Shown here one piece after another: positions 5,557 to 12,760 of a stretch of DNA of 13,651 bases. The notes below the pieces were generated by a model. The model ran no database searches. It saw nothing but the letters and a program-made list of their open reading frames with translations, and was not told the DNA's origin. The position numbers and the translations under genes were made by a program. Source of the DNA: Candidatus Colicola coprequi. Lineage in GTDB: Bacteria > Bacteroidota > Bacteroidia > Bacteroidales > Paludibacteraceae. Positions within the stretch are counted from its first letter, which is position 1. Each line of letters opens with the position of its first letter. The DNA lies in contig JAGHSR010000013.1 in the NCBI GenBank assembly GCA_018065765.1, positions 1 to 13,651 on the forward strand, written 5' to 3'.

Positions 5557-7977
5557 AAAAAACTCCTTTTCTCTCTCGTCCTTGCACTCCTTAGTGCACT
5601 TAGTTTCGCTGAAACAGATTGGCGTTTGCAACCCATGCGAATTACAGCTCGCCAAGACAATACCACAATCTGGTTGATTTGTCACGTAGATAATGACAAA
5701 CCCATCGAGGTCTATTACGACATCTACAACGAAGCAGGAACGCTCCTGTGCCAATATGTACTCAATACACCCGACGAAGATAACACAGGCAATACCGAAC
5801 GCAAAGGTTATTTGGTGGGCGAATATACACCGAATGAAGGAATAGCACTATGGCTCACATTGCTGCAAGGTGAACATTTGACCTCACTGAACAAGGGAGA
5901 TTATGTCATCGTGCACGGCTACAACCCCGACGGAATAGGTAGCGGAACCTTCACCACCGAGCGACACCTTACACACAACATCATGTCCGGAACAGTGGAC
6001 ATTGCCGGCAATGTGATGAGTCTGCTCGTGGATGACGACCCTCTCAAACTGGACACGGCGGTCACTATTCCTCGCGCTGTCTGCTTTGCCCGACTCTTCA
6101 ACCAAAACGCCGGTGCTACTAGCGATGATATCGTCACCGGGCTTCACTCAGGTCCTATCCATGTCAACAACTTCTACCTGCCGGCTACAAACCTCACACA
6201 CGCTTGTTACGACCGTATGTTCAACTCCTGCAATACACTACTCGATGTACCTAACCTGCCGGCCACCGAACTCAAAGACTTCTGCTACCTGCAAATGTTT
6301 GGCGGGTGCTATAAAATCAAAACCATTCCTGAGTTCAAAGGGATGACTATGGCACAAATGGCTTGCCGGCACATGTTCTGGAAATGCTACAAGCTGGAGA
6401 GCGCATACCTGCCGGCTGAGGGACTGGCGAGTGGCCGCTACGGAGGTATGTTCCGCGAATGCACAGGACTCAAAAGCCTCAAAGTACAATTCACCGACTG
6501 GAAAGAGGGCAAACATACTGCCAACTGGGTCGAGGGGGTCACCAACATGTGCACCTTTGACCACCCCTATCAGTTGCAAGACATGACGGACGATACAGAC
6601 CATATCCGCTATATGCGCCACACACCCAATGTCACCGTCACCGAAAACGATACCATTACGGACGACCGCGTTTGGGTCTATAAGAACCGACACGTAACCA
6701 TTCAACAGGGCAAGACCTTGGCACTGAATACCCAACAGATTGCTATCGGCGAATTGAATGCACAACCCTCTTCTCAAGTGCTTATCCCACAAGGGACGTC
6801 TGTCACTACATTAGGCGCTACCATCGAATCTTCCTCCAACGCCACTGCCGAACTGATCGTCGATGGCGCTTTACATAACGCCGGCGAAAAAACTACAGTG
6901 CCGTGCACGCTACAATACACATTCAGCGATACACAATGGCACACTCTCTTCTTCCCTGCCACCGTCACCAATGTCTATACCGACGAAGCGGTCGATTTTC
7001 AAATGCAAACTTTCAATCCTGCCACCAACGCTTGGACAGACTTTACAGGCAAACCACAAGCCAAAACAGGCTACCGCATACGCGCTGCCCAAGGAGTGGT
7101 ACGTTTTGCTTTCGCTTCCAATCTAAACAATGGAGAAAAACAGACTTCCGTCTCACTCCAATATGCCGACAACGACAATCCGGCCATAGCCAATTGGAAT
7201 ATAATGGGTAACCCATATCTGCGCACCTACAACAACGCTTTGTCGCAACGGTATGTCTATGTGCCTGCCGACGATTTCCAATCCTTCACGGCTTACCATA
7301 CCGACGAAGTGGATATGCTGCCTTTCTCGGCTTATCTCACTCAGGCTGCTTCCACTTCGCCCATTCAGTTTAGCCTCTCCCCCCTCATGCTCGACAACAG
7401 CCTCGAGGCGGACTTGATGCTCTTCTGTGGCGAAGACAGCACACGTACAGGCGTGGTGTTTGACGACCTTTATACACAAGACTACGAATACAATGCCGAT
7501 TTGGTACTCTTGACCGGCGAGAAGAACACCGTCCAACTGTTCGGACTGCCCGACAATCTGCCACTGGCGTTCACGGCGTTAAACGGAACCAACCTCAGCC
7601 AAACGGAAGTAACCCTACCCCTTGGCTACAAAATCACTCCCCCCTCTAATTCTGCATTCTCCATTCTCCATTCTCCATTCTCTCTCTCCTTCCGCCTGAG
7701 CGAACGGGTAAGCGATGAGTTCACACACATATGGCTGGACGACCTCACTTTGGGTAAAACCACCGACTTGTTGGAGGAAGACTACTCCACAACGGCTGAT
7801 GCTACGGCATCTGACACACGTTTTGCACTGCGTTTCACTACAAAGGGTTATACCGGATTGGACGAATTAATGCCAACGCAATCAACGGACGAGACAAAGA
7901 AAGTCATCCTCAACGGTACACTCTATCTGATTCGTGACGGCCACGCCTACACAATCCAAGGACAACGTATCCGCTAA
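5554..7977 (+). CDS. Secreted BspA-like leucine-rich repeat surface protein
   Basis: An 807-residue exported protein, probably cell-surface or secreted. Residues 1-19 (MKKLLFSLVLALLSALSFA) are a clear signal peptide without a lipobox Cys. The segment about 105-175 (GDYVIVHGY...VDIAGNVMSLL) resembles the lead-in of BspA-type proteins. Residues 208-311 contain four degenerate repeats of about 26 residues with the pattern LPA-x-x-L...C/Y-x-x-MF-x-x-C-x-x-L (YDRMFNSCNTL, YLQMFGGCYKI, RHMFWKCYKL, YGGMFRECTGL), the BspA-like leucine-rich family. The remainder is beta-rich, and the end KKVILNGTLYLIRDGHAYTIQGQRIR resembles C-termini of Bacteroidales secreted proteins. Such proteins are linked to adhesion in relatives; the ligand here is unknown. 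Residues about 698-712 (SNSAFSILHSPFSLS) are encoded by an in-frame heptamer array. It follows the permease by 31 nt of repeat. Confidence 0.82.
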   Translation: MKKLLFSLVLALLSALSFAETDWRLQPMRITARQDNTTIWLICHVDNDKPIEVYYDIYNEAGTLLCQYVLNTPDEDNTGNTERKGYLVGEYTPNEGIALWLTLLQGEHLTSLNKGDYVIVHGYNPDGIGSGTFTTERHLTHNIMSGTVDIAGNVMSLLVDDDPLKLDTAVTIPRAVCFARLFNQNAGATSDDIVTGLHSGPIHVNNFYLPATNLTHACYDRMFNSCNTLLDVPNLPATELKDFCYLQMFGGCYKIKTIPEFKGMTMAQMACRHMFWKCYKLESAYLPAEGLASGRYGGMFRECTGLKSLKVQFTDWKEGKHTANWVEGVTNMCTFDHPYQLQDMTDDTDHIRYMRHTPNVTVTENDTITDDRVWVYKNRHVTIQQGKTLALNTQQIAIGELNAQPSSQVLIPQGTSVTTLGATIESSSNATAELIVDGALHNAGEKTTVPCTLQYTFSDTQWHTLFFPATVTNVYTDEAVDFQMQTFNPATNAWTDFTGKPQAKTGYRIRAAQGVVRFAFASNLNNGEKQTSVSLQYADNDNPAIANWNIMGNPYLRTYNNALSQRYVYVPADDFQSFTAYHTDEVDMLPFSAYLTQAASTSPIQFSLSPLMLDNSLEADLMLFCGEDSTRTGVVFDDLYTQDYEYNADLVLLTGEKNTVQLFGLPDNLPLAFTALNGTNLSQTEVTLPLGYKITPPSNSAFSILHSPFSLSFRLSERVSDEFTHIWLDDLTLGKTTDLLEEDYSTTADATASDTRFALRFTTKGYTGLDELMPTQSTDETKKVILNGTLYLIRDGHAYTIQGQRIR
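7649..7683 (+). repeat. In-frame heptamer array inside the BspA-like gene (5 units, ATTCTSC)
   Basis: Five consecutive 7-bp units: ATTCTGC, ATTCTCC three times, then ATTCTCT, running into a CT-rich tail. They are read as part of the protein (SAFSILHSPFS), sit between LPLGYKITPP and SLSFRLSERV, and look like an insertion in a beta-sandwich region. The unit matches the two intergenic arrays at 7980-8042 and 10933-10995 and has the same sense orientation. Confidence 0.8.
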
Positions 7978-7979
7978 GC

Positions 7980-8042
7980 ATTCCCCATTCTCCATTTTGC
8001 ATTTTGCATTTTGCATTCTGCATCGTGCATTCTCCATTGTTC
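7980..8042 (+). repeat. Nine-unit heptamer array (ATTYTSC)n downstream of the BspA-like gene
   Basis: Nine consecutive 7-bp units, 63 bp: ATTCCCC, ATTCTCC, ATTTTGC three times, ATTCTGC, ATCGTGC, ATTCTCC, ATTGTTC. It begins two bases after the TAA of the BspA-like gene and is oriented in that gene's sense direction. The last unit overlaps the left arm of an inverted repeat (8038-8046). Confidence 0.85.
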
Positions 8043-8113
8043 CACGCCCGCGCAAAACACGGGTGGATTACGGGTGGATGACGGGTAGATAACACCCCAA
8101 ATTTCGTGGAACA
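8038..8113. repeat. 76-bp element: 9-bp inverted repeat enclosing three 11-bp direct repeats
   Basis: The outer arms are TGTTCCACG (8038-8046) and CGTGGAACA (8105-8113), perfect inverted copies. Inside are three tandem 11-mers: ACGGGTGGATT (8059-8069), ACGGGTGGATG (8070-8080), ACGGGTAGATA (8081-8091). A CGCCCG/CGGGTG pairing is also possible near 8046-8064. A T7 run follows at 8122-8128, so it might help end plus-strand transcription of the BspA-like gene, although the loop is long. It could instead be a small dispersed repeat. Function unknown. Confidence 0.55.
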
Positions 8114-8145
8114 TTCTTGCATTTTTTTGCTCCAAAACCACTTTT

Positions 8146-8176
8146 TATGGGATAAGCCCCCATAGCCCTGAAGGGC
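8146..8176. other. Two small adjacent hairpins in the convergent intergenic region
   Basis: TATGGG (8146-8151) pairs with CCCATA (8159-8164) around a 7-nt loop, and GCCC (8165-8168) pairs with GGGC (8173-8176) around TGAA, directly next to it. Both lie just beyond the terminator stem for minus-strand transcripts. No T-run follows either on the plus strand. Role unclear. Confidence 0.4.
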
Positions 8177-8214
8177 AAAGAAAAAGAGAGTGTGCCTATG
8201 TGGCACACTCTCTT
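8177..8214 (-). terminator. Rho-independent terminator of the minus-strand block
   Basis: A perfect 13-bp stem, AAGAGAGTGTGCC (8184-8196) with GGCACACTCTCTT (8202-8214), closes a 5-nt loop. On the minus strand the stem runs into a T-rich tract (TTTTTCTTT, complement of 8177-8185). On the plus strand no T-run follows, so it acts mainly on transcripts leaving the EF-hand gene, whose stop is 26 nt upstream. Confidence 0.85.
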
Positions 8215-8239
8215 ACTGTGTAAAATCTACTGGATTAGA

Positions 8240-9913
8240 TTACGCAAAAGGGCTGATGCAGCAGGGGCAACCTATCCAGGCGAGGAGGTTGCATAGCCAC
8301 AAAACCAACACCACCACTACCACTGCTGCCAAAGCAATGAGCCACTTTTTCCATGTAGCCAAACCTTTCTTCGCAAACGGATCTTTCATCTTAATCAGCG
8401 GGAACTGAACCTGCTCGGTCAACGTTGCACCAAAAATGATATTGACAATGGCATCGGCGTTGATAGCCCAACCGTTGGCATTGAGTATCGGAGCAAGGTT
8501 GCGACGTCTGAGTTTGATGCCTGCCATGATCATAGCCGGACCGGAAATACACAACATAATGGCCAAAATAATGCCCAAGAAAATGAAAAAGCCCCAATTC
8601 ATATGCAGTACATCTTTAATTCCGCCACCAAGAGATGTTAAGAAGGCACCTATATACCCAATCGCCATACCGATGGCAGCAAAAATACCGGCGAACTTGG
8701 CAATGTCAAACGCGGACTTTTTCTCCGTGGCTGCCGCTTGCGGGTCTGCAATAGTGGTTTGTGCCTTGGTCGTCATATCCGCAAAAGCCTTCTCGTCCTT
8801 CTCCGAAGCCGACTTGTTGATGAGGTCGGTGACCCACTGACCAAACTTGCGATACGGACTCCAAAAAGCTTGACGAATGGAGATAGGGTTGTCGATAATC
8901 TTGGTGATGGTAGCATCGTAGTCGTTGCCCTGGCGGTCGTAGAAAATAGCATTCTTACCAACGGTGAGGTTCTTGATCTCACCCATTGTGACAGCAGCAA
9001 CTATTTGTATCGTCTTGCCCATGGTACGGCTGATGCAGTCGCAGTAAAGAAGGAACATACCACTGGCAGCTGCCTGAGCGTTTTGTTTGCCCATATCGTT
9101 CACGCGCACGCACAAGTGGCACACGCGTTGATCTATCACTAATGTACCCGCTTGGAAAATAGCCAAACGTTTCGAATCGCGTCGGTAGAAATCCTCAAAA
9201 GTAATGAAATTGTGCAACAGACGCACAAAATCGCGATGGATAAGGATGAGTTTGCGTAGCGGTTGATACTCAGCCACTACGTTGGCCTTAGCCGCTGCGT
9301 TGGCAGCAGCCACAGCAGCTACAGCTGCTTCGTAGTCGGCAATCTTCTGTCCCATAGCGACAAAGTCTGCCTCGTTCATGCCCGGGGCAACCATATCTTC
9401 GGAGATAGTGGCCAAACCCATGCGTTGTAGTTTCTCGGTCTCAAAATACGTGGCATATTCGGTTTGTTTAGCCTTGTATGCCGCCATAACGTTTGCCTCA
9501 TAAGGCGCAGACGGAGCAACCTGCTCCTCCACCATGATTGCGGCTACCTTAGCATCCAAGTCTGCCAAAGTGATCACTTCCTTGTCTAAACGCTGCGCGA
9601 TAGCATGAATAGCCTCGTCCTTGATGTTGGTGAGGGCGATGGCGTCGGTCTCATCAAAGAGAGACGATAAGGAATGCAATGAAGCGTCAAGCCACTGAGC
9701 CGTGGCGATGACCTCGTTGACGTGCAACTGATGGTCGCCGTCCTTATCCATGAGTTGAAGACTCTCATCTGCTATCTCCAATCCCGATGTCGGGCAAGAG
9801 AGAACAGTCCACATTTTTTGATCCAGCTCGCCAAGGTGACGGATATCGTCTTCCGACTGAATCTTTACGCGGGTAGCACCACCCACACTAGCAAATGTAA
9901 ATTTGTACGACAT
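8240..9913 (-). CDS. Conserved membrane protein of unknown function with one EF-hand loop
   Basis: I do not recognise a function. The 557-residue protein has a large N-terminal soluble part with a near-canonical EF-hand calcium loop at 56-67 (DKDGDHQLHVNE: acidic at 1, 3, 5 and 12, Gly at 4, His replacing the usual Gly at 6). An Ala-rich helix follows (about 194-211, AAAVAAVAAANAAAKA-like). The C-terminal part has two membrane segments (about 404-427 and 440-466), then the motif KLRRRNLAPILNANGWAINADA (467-488), which I have the impression recurs in uncharacterised bacterial proteins. A third membrane segment (about 523-547) leads to a Cys-rich tail, IGCPCCISPFA. There is no signal peptide, so the long N-terminal part is probably cytosolic. 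It starts 12 nt after lpxK and is last in an envelope-related block, followed by a strong terminator. Calcium binding is inferred from the motif only. Confidence 0.8.
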   Translation of the reverse strand: MSYKFTFASVGGATRVKIQSEDDIRHLGELDQKMWTVLSCPTSGLEIADESLQLMDKDGDHQLHVNEVIATAQWLDASLHSLSSLFDETDAIALTNIKDEAIHAIAQRLDKEVITLADLDAKVAAIMVEEQVAPSAPYEANVMAAYKAKQTEYATYFETEKLQRMGLATISEDMVAPGMNEADFVAMGQKIADYEAAVAAVAAANAAAKANVVAEYQPLRKLILIHRDFVRLLHNFITFEDFYRRDSKRLAIFQAGTLVIDQRVCHLCVRVNDMGKQNAQAAASGMFLLYCDCISRTMGKTIQIVAAVTMGEIKNLTVGKNAIFYDRQGNDYDATITKIIDNPISIRQAFWSPYRKFGQWVTDLINKSASEKDEKAFADMTTKAQTTIADPQAAATEKKSAFDIAKFAGIFAAIGMAIGYIGAFLTSLGGGIKDVLHMNWGFFIFLGIILAIMLCISGPAMIMAGIKLRRRNLAPILNANGWAINADAIVNIIFGATLTEQVQFPLIKMKDPFAKKGLATWKKWLIALAAVVVVVLVLWLCNLLAWIGCPCCISPFA

Positions 9914-9948
9914 GATTAGTTAGTATTAATTAGTTGTTAAGTTGTTTA
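9914..9948 (-). repeat. Possible degenerate heptamer array at the lpxK to EF-hand gene junction
   Basis: On the minus strand the bases before the EF-hand start codon read ACTAATT, AATACTA, ACTAATC, ATG, with weaker period-7 similarity further upstream (TAAACAA, CTTAACA). The layout resembles the ACCAATC array before the BspA-like start codon, but the units are AT-rich and imperfect, so chance is not excluded. It overlaps the last codons of lpxK. Confidence 0.3.
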
Positions 9949-10927
9949 TGTAGTTAAACAGGCGTTGGCGGACGAGACTCTCGTCGGAGAGAGTGACGGT
10001 AATGGGGGCGACTTGCAGTTTGGCTCGCAAAGCGTCACTCATAGCGACCAAAGCCAATCGCTCAGCGTCTTTCTCGGTCGTCACGACACAATCTACATCT
10101 TTCGCACGCTGCTCTATGAGTGCAATGTCACGCGAAGAATAAACATGATGGTCCGGAAAAGCCATCAGCGATGCGTTCGAACAGCATGTTTGTACATGGT
10201 TCAGCAACGGCTCGGGATGTGCTATGCCGGTCACCACAAGACACGATTGGTCTTGTGTCAGACGTAGAGGGGCATACACAGTCGTAGAGAAATGCAACGA
10301 CTGGAACGTCGGAAGACGCAACGTGTTCTCTACAACACGACGGTCTATAGGTTGCATCTTCTCCGGACACTTGGTAACCACAATCATATTGGCTCGGTGC
10401 GCTTGCACACGGTTGTCACGCAACCTGCCCCAAGGAAGGTAATGGTCGCTGACATACAAACGGTCGTATGTAGTAAGCAATATATAAAATCCACACCGCA
10501 AACGACGGTGCTGAAAAGCATCGTCCAAGATGACAACCTGCAATCCGGGAACGCGCTGCTGCAACAAATGAACCCCTCGCACCCTGTTCTCACACACCGC
10601 TACCGGCACATCGGGGAACTTGCGATGAATCTGCATAGGTTCGTCACCAATCGTGTAAGCGGTGGATTCAGCATCTGCCATCATAAAACCTTGCGTCCTA
10701 CGCCCATAACCCCGCGAGAGAACAGCCACCTTGTAGGAGGGTGCAAGTTGGTGCAATAGCCACTCCACATGAGGGGTCTTGCCCGTTCCGCCAACAGCCA
10801 AATTGCCCACACAAATAGTGGGAACACCGACCTCATACGAGGGCAGCAAATACTCATCGTAGAGCCAATTGCGAATCCATACGATACCCGCGTAGATTCC
10901 GCTTAATGGGGCAAGGAGAAAAGACAT
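9926..10927 (-). CDS. lpxK: Tetraacyldisaccharide 4'-kinase (lipid A pathway)
   Basis: Phosphorylates the 4' position of the tetraacyldisaccharide-1-phosphate lipid A precursor at the inner face of the inner membrane. The 333 residues include an N-terminal hydrophobic/amphipathic membrane-association helix (about 1-22), the Walker A loop VGNLAVGGTGKTP (40-52), GDEP (94-97), the conserved DDAFQHRR (135-142), DHYLPWGRLRDN (161-172), the FPDHHVYS segment (257-264) and VVTTEKDAERL (281-291). The chosen start is ATG at 10927-10925 (MSFLLAPLSGIYAG), which matches family N-termini. The frame is open further upstream, but that stretch (SAFCIQHSPFSIS) is read from the heptamer array and is probably not translated. 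It lies between sppA and the EF-hand gene in the minus block. Confidence 0.95.
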   Translation of the reverse strand: MSFLLAPLSGIYAGIVWIRNWLYDEYLLPSYEVGVPTICVGNLAVGGTGKTPHVEWLLHQLAPSYKVAVLSRGYGRRTQGFMMADAESTAYTIGDEPMQIHRKFPDVPVAVCENRVRGVHLLQQRVPGLQVVILDDAFQHRRLRCGFYILLTTYDRLYVSDHYLPWGRLRDNRVQAHRANMIVVTKCPEKMQPIDRRVVENTLRLPTFQSLHFSTTVYAPLRLTQDQSCLVVTGIAHPEPLLNHVQTCCSNASLMAFPDHHVYSSRDIALIEQRAKDVDCVVTTEKDAERLALVAMSDALRAKLQVAPITVTLSDESLVRQRLFNYINNLTTN

Positions 10928-10932
10928 AATTA

Positions 10933-10995
10933 GAGAAATGGAGAATGGAGAATGCTGAATGCAAAATGCAGAATGCAAAATGCTAAATGCAGAAT
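10933..10995 (-). repeat. Nine-unit heptamer array (ATTYTSC)n filling the sppA-lpxK gap
   Basis: Nine consecutive 7-bp units, 63 bp, read on the minus strand as ATTCTGC, ATTTAGC, ATTTTGC, ATTCTGC, ATTTTGC, ATTCAGC, ATTCTCC, ATTCTCC, ATTTCTC. It begins one base after the sppA TAA (10997-10999) and ends 5 bases before the lpxK ATG, so it is nearly the whole 69-nt gap. Its unit count, length and sense orientation match the array at 7980-8042. Confidence 0.85.
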
Positions 10996-10996
10996 T

Positions 10997-12754
10997 TTAG
11001 TTAAACGTGATTTCGGGCATCAAGGCAAGGATACGAGGACGGGAACATAACTGACGCAGCTTGGCTATGATGCGTTCTTCCTTCGTGGCATCATCAAACA
11101 GTTTGATTAGTTCCTCCATCGGGTCTTTCTTCTCCGGATAATAAACGAGTTGGTAATCCTCCAAATTAGCCAGTTCAGCAGCCTTGGCAATAGCGTCGTT
11201 CATCGAACCCAATTCATCCACCAACCCTAAACGCAATGCGTCTTGTCCCAACCATACACGCCCTTCGCCAATGCGTTTGATCTCGTCTTGCTGCATCTTA
11301 CGTCCTTCTGCACAACGTGATGTGAACAAGTCGTAGCCTCTATTGACCATCGACTGCATCAGCACCTGTTCGTCAGCGTTCATGCCCCTATAGATCATGT
11401 CGGTCATAATACCCGAATGGCGGTTGGTGCTGACACCATCCATATCCAGTCCGACCTTTTCTCGCAGGTCTTTCCAGCAAGGTACTATACCAAAAATACC
11501 AATGGAACCCGTGAGGGTGTTGGGTTGCGCGAAGATATAATCTCCCATACATGAGATGTAATATCCACCGGACGCTGCCATGTCGGACATAGAAACGACC
11601 ACAGGTTTGCCTTTCTGTCGAAGGAGTTGCATGGCATGCCATATTTGCTCACTTGCATCGGCGCTTCCACCGGGGCTGTTGACACGCAGAACGACGGCTC
11701 GCACTTTGTTGTTCTTGGCAATCTTTTTGAGGGTCTTGAGCATCTTCGTTTCGGATATTCCCTGTGAACCTTCGTCTATTATCTCGCCTTCAGCATACAC
11801 GACGGCTATCCGGTGGTCAGCAGTATGTTCCGGGCGCTTCACAGTAGCCATCTTGGATGTAGAGAGGAGGGTATATTTTTTGGTGCCGGTCATGTGCCGA
11901 AGTACCGTATCCATATCCTGCACATAAACAAGGCTATCTATCAGGCCGTGTGTGAGATAGGTCTGCGGGGCAGCCAGTCCCATACACTCATCGGCAAGGC
12001 TATCCAGTTGCTCCACCGTCAATGAGCGGGAGTCGCTCACGCCCTGTTTGAAAACATCCCAAACACCGGTAAGGTAAGTCTGCGTTTGCCGGCGGTCCTC
12101 ATCGGACATGGATGTACGGAAATACGGTTCGACAGCGGACTTGAATGTTCCCACCTTGACGATTTGCATCTCGATACCTATTTTCTCCAACAGGCGCGTG
12201 TAGTACATTTTGCTTGCACTGAGTCCGTTCCAGTCGATGGAGCCAATCGGATTGAGGTAGATACGGTCAGCCACCGAGGCAATGTAATAATTGGACAGTG
12301 CGTAATGGTTAGCATACGCAACAATCCACTTACCTGACTCGCGAAAGTCAATCAGTGCTTCGCGCAATTCCTTGGCCTGCGCCTGACCGATAGCCAGTGC
12401 TCCACCATCCAGGTAAATACCTAAGATATGCGAGTCCTCTTTCGCCAAACGGATGTTGCTCAGCAGGTTGTCCAAACCGATGACGGACTGTTCCATGTCG
12501 GGCATGAGAGACATTGACCCCATCAGGCTCTCAAAAGGATTGTCCTTCGGCGCCTGCTCCACCACCGTGCCCTTCATCTTGAGACGGTAGACGGTTTGGT
12601 CGGCCAGTTCGGTAGCAGGAGTAGAGAAGAGGCTCTCCATGTTAGCACCGATGATGGCCATCAATGCCACATAAACGACCAAGAGAATGAGTGCCGTCCA
12701 TAGACAGCCGTGTTTTTTGCGAGGTTTATCCTCGGATTTGTTGATAATTAGCAT
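10997..12754 (-). CDS. sppA: Signal peptide peptidase SppA, 67K type
   Basis: Membrane-anchored serine protease that degrades leftover signal peptides and other envelope peptides. The 585-residue length and two tandem ClpP-like domains fit the long (67K) form. A basic N-terminus is followed by one membrane anchor (about 17-37, LWTALILLVVYVALMAIIGA). The N-terminal domain carries the general base Lys205 in KVGTFKSAVEPYFR; the C-terminal domain carries LRVNSPGGSADASE (356-369) and the nucleophile Ser395 in SMSDMAASGGYYIS, followed by TLTGSIGIFG (413-422). The Ser/Lys pair is spread over two domains as in E. coli SppA. It starts 6 nt after the rnhB stop and is separated from lpxK only by a heptamer array, so co-transcription is likely. 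Confidence 0.96.
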   Translation of the reverse strand: MLIINKSEDKPRKKHGCLWTALILLVVYVALMAIIGANMESLFSTPATELADQTVYRLKMKGTVVEQAPKDNPFESLMGSMSLMPDMEQSVIGLDNLLSNIRLAKEDSHILGIYLDGGALAIGQAQAKELREALIDFRESGKWIVAYANHYALSNYYIASVADRIYLNPIGSIDWNGLSASKMYYTRLLEKIGIEMQIVKVGTFKSAVEPYFRTSMSDEDRRQTQTYLTGVWDVFKQGVSDSRSLTVEQLDSLADECMGLAAPQTYLTHGLIDSLVYVQDMDTVLRHMTGTKKYTLLSTSKMATVKRPEHTADHRIAVVYAEGEIIDEGSQGISETKMLKTLKKIAKNNKVRAVVLRVNSPGGSADASEQIWHAMQLLRQKGKPVVVSMSDMAASGGYYISCMGDYIFAQPNTLTGSIGIFGIVPCWKDLREKVGLDMDGVSTNRHSGIMTDMIYRGMNADEQVLMQSMVNRGYDLFTSRCAEGRKMQQDEIKRIGEGRVWLGQDALRLGLVDELGSMNDAIAKAAELANLEDYQLVYYPEKKDPMEELIKLFDDATKEERIIAKLRQLCSRPRILALMPEITFN

Positions 12755-12760
12755 GTTAAG

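Noticed and set aside
6238..6792. Minus-strand open frame of 184 codons inside the BspA-like gene
   Set aside because: Antisense to the leucine-rich repeat region; no recognisable protein.
7980..8042. CRISPR-like array
   Set aside because: Units are 7 bp, contiguous, and have no spacers; there are no cas genes.
7910..8206. Minus-strand open frame of 98 codons across the convergent intergenic region
   Set aside because: Its translation (CTMQNAKCKMQNGEW) is simply the heptamer array read backwards; such arrays are open in all frames and create false ORFs.
8436..9142. Overlapping plus-strand open frames antisense to the EF-hand gene
   Set aside because: Shadows of a long gene with clear membrane segments and an EF-hand on the other strand.
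10928..10978. 17-codon upstream extension of lpxK
   Set aside because: Encoded by the heptamer array from a TTG; the ATG at 10927 matches LpxK family N-termini.
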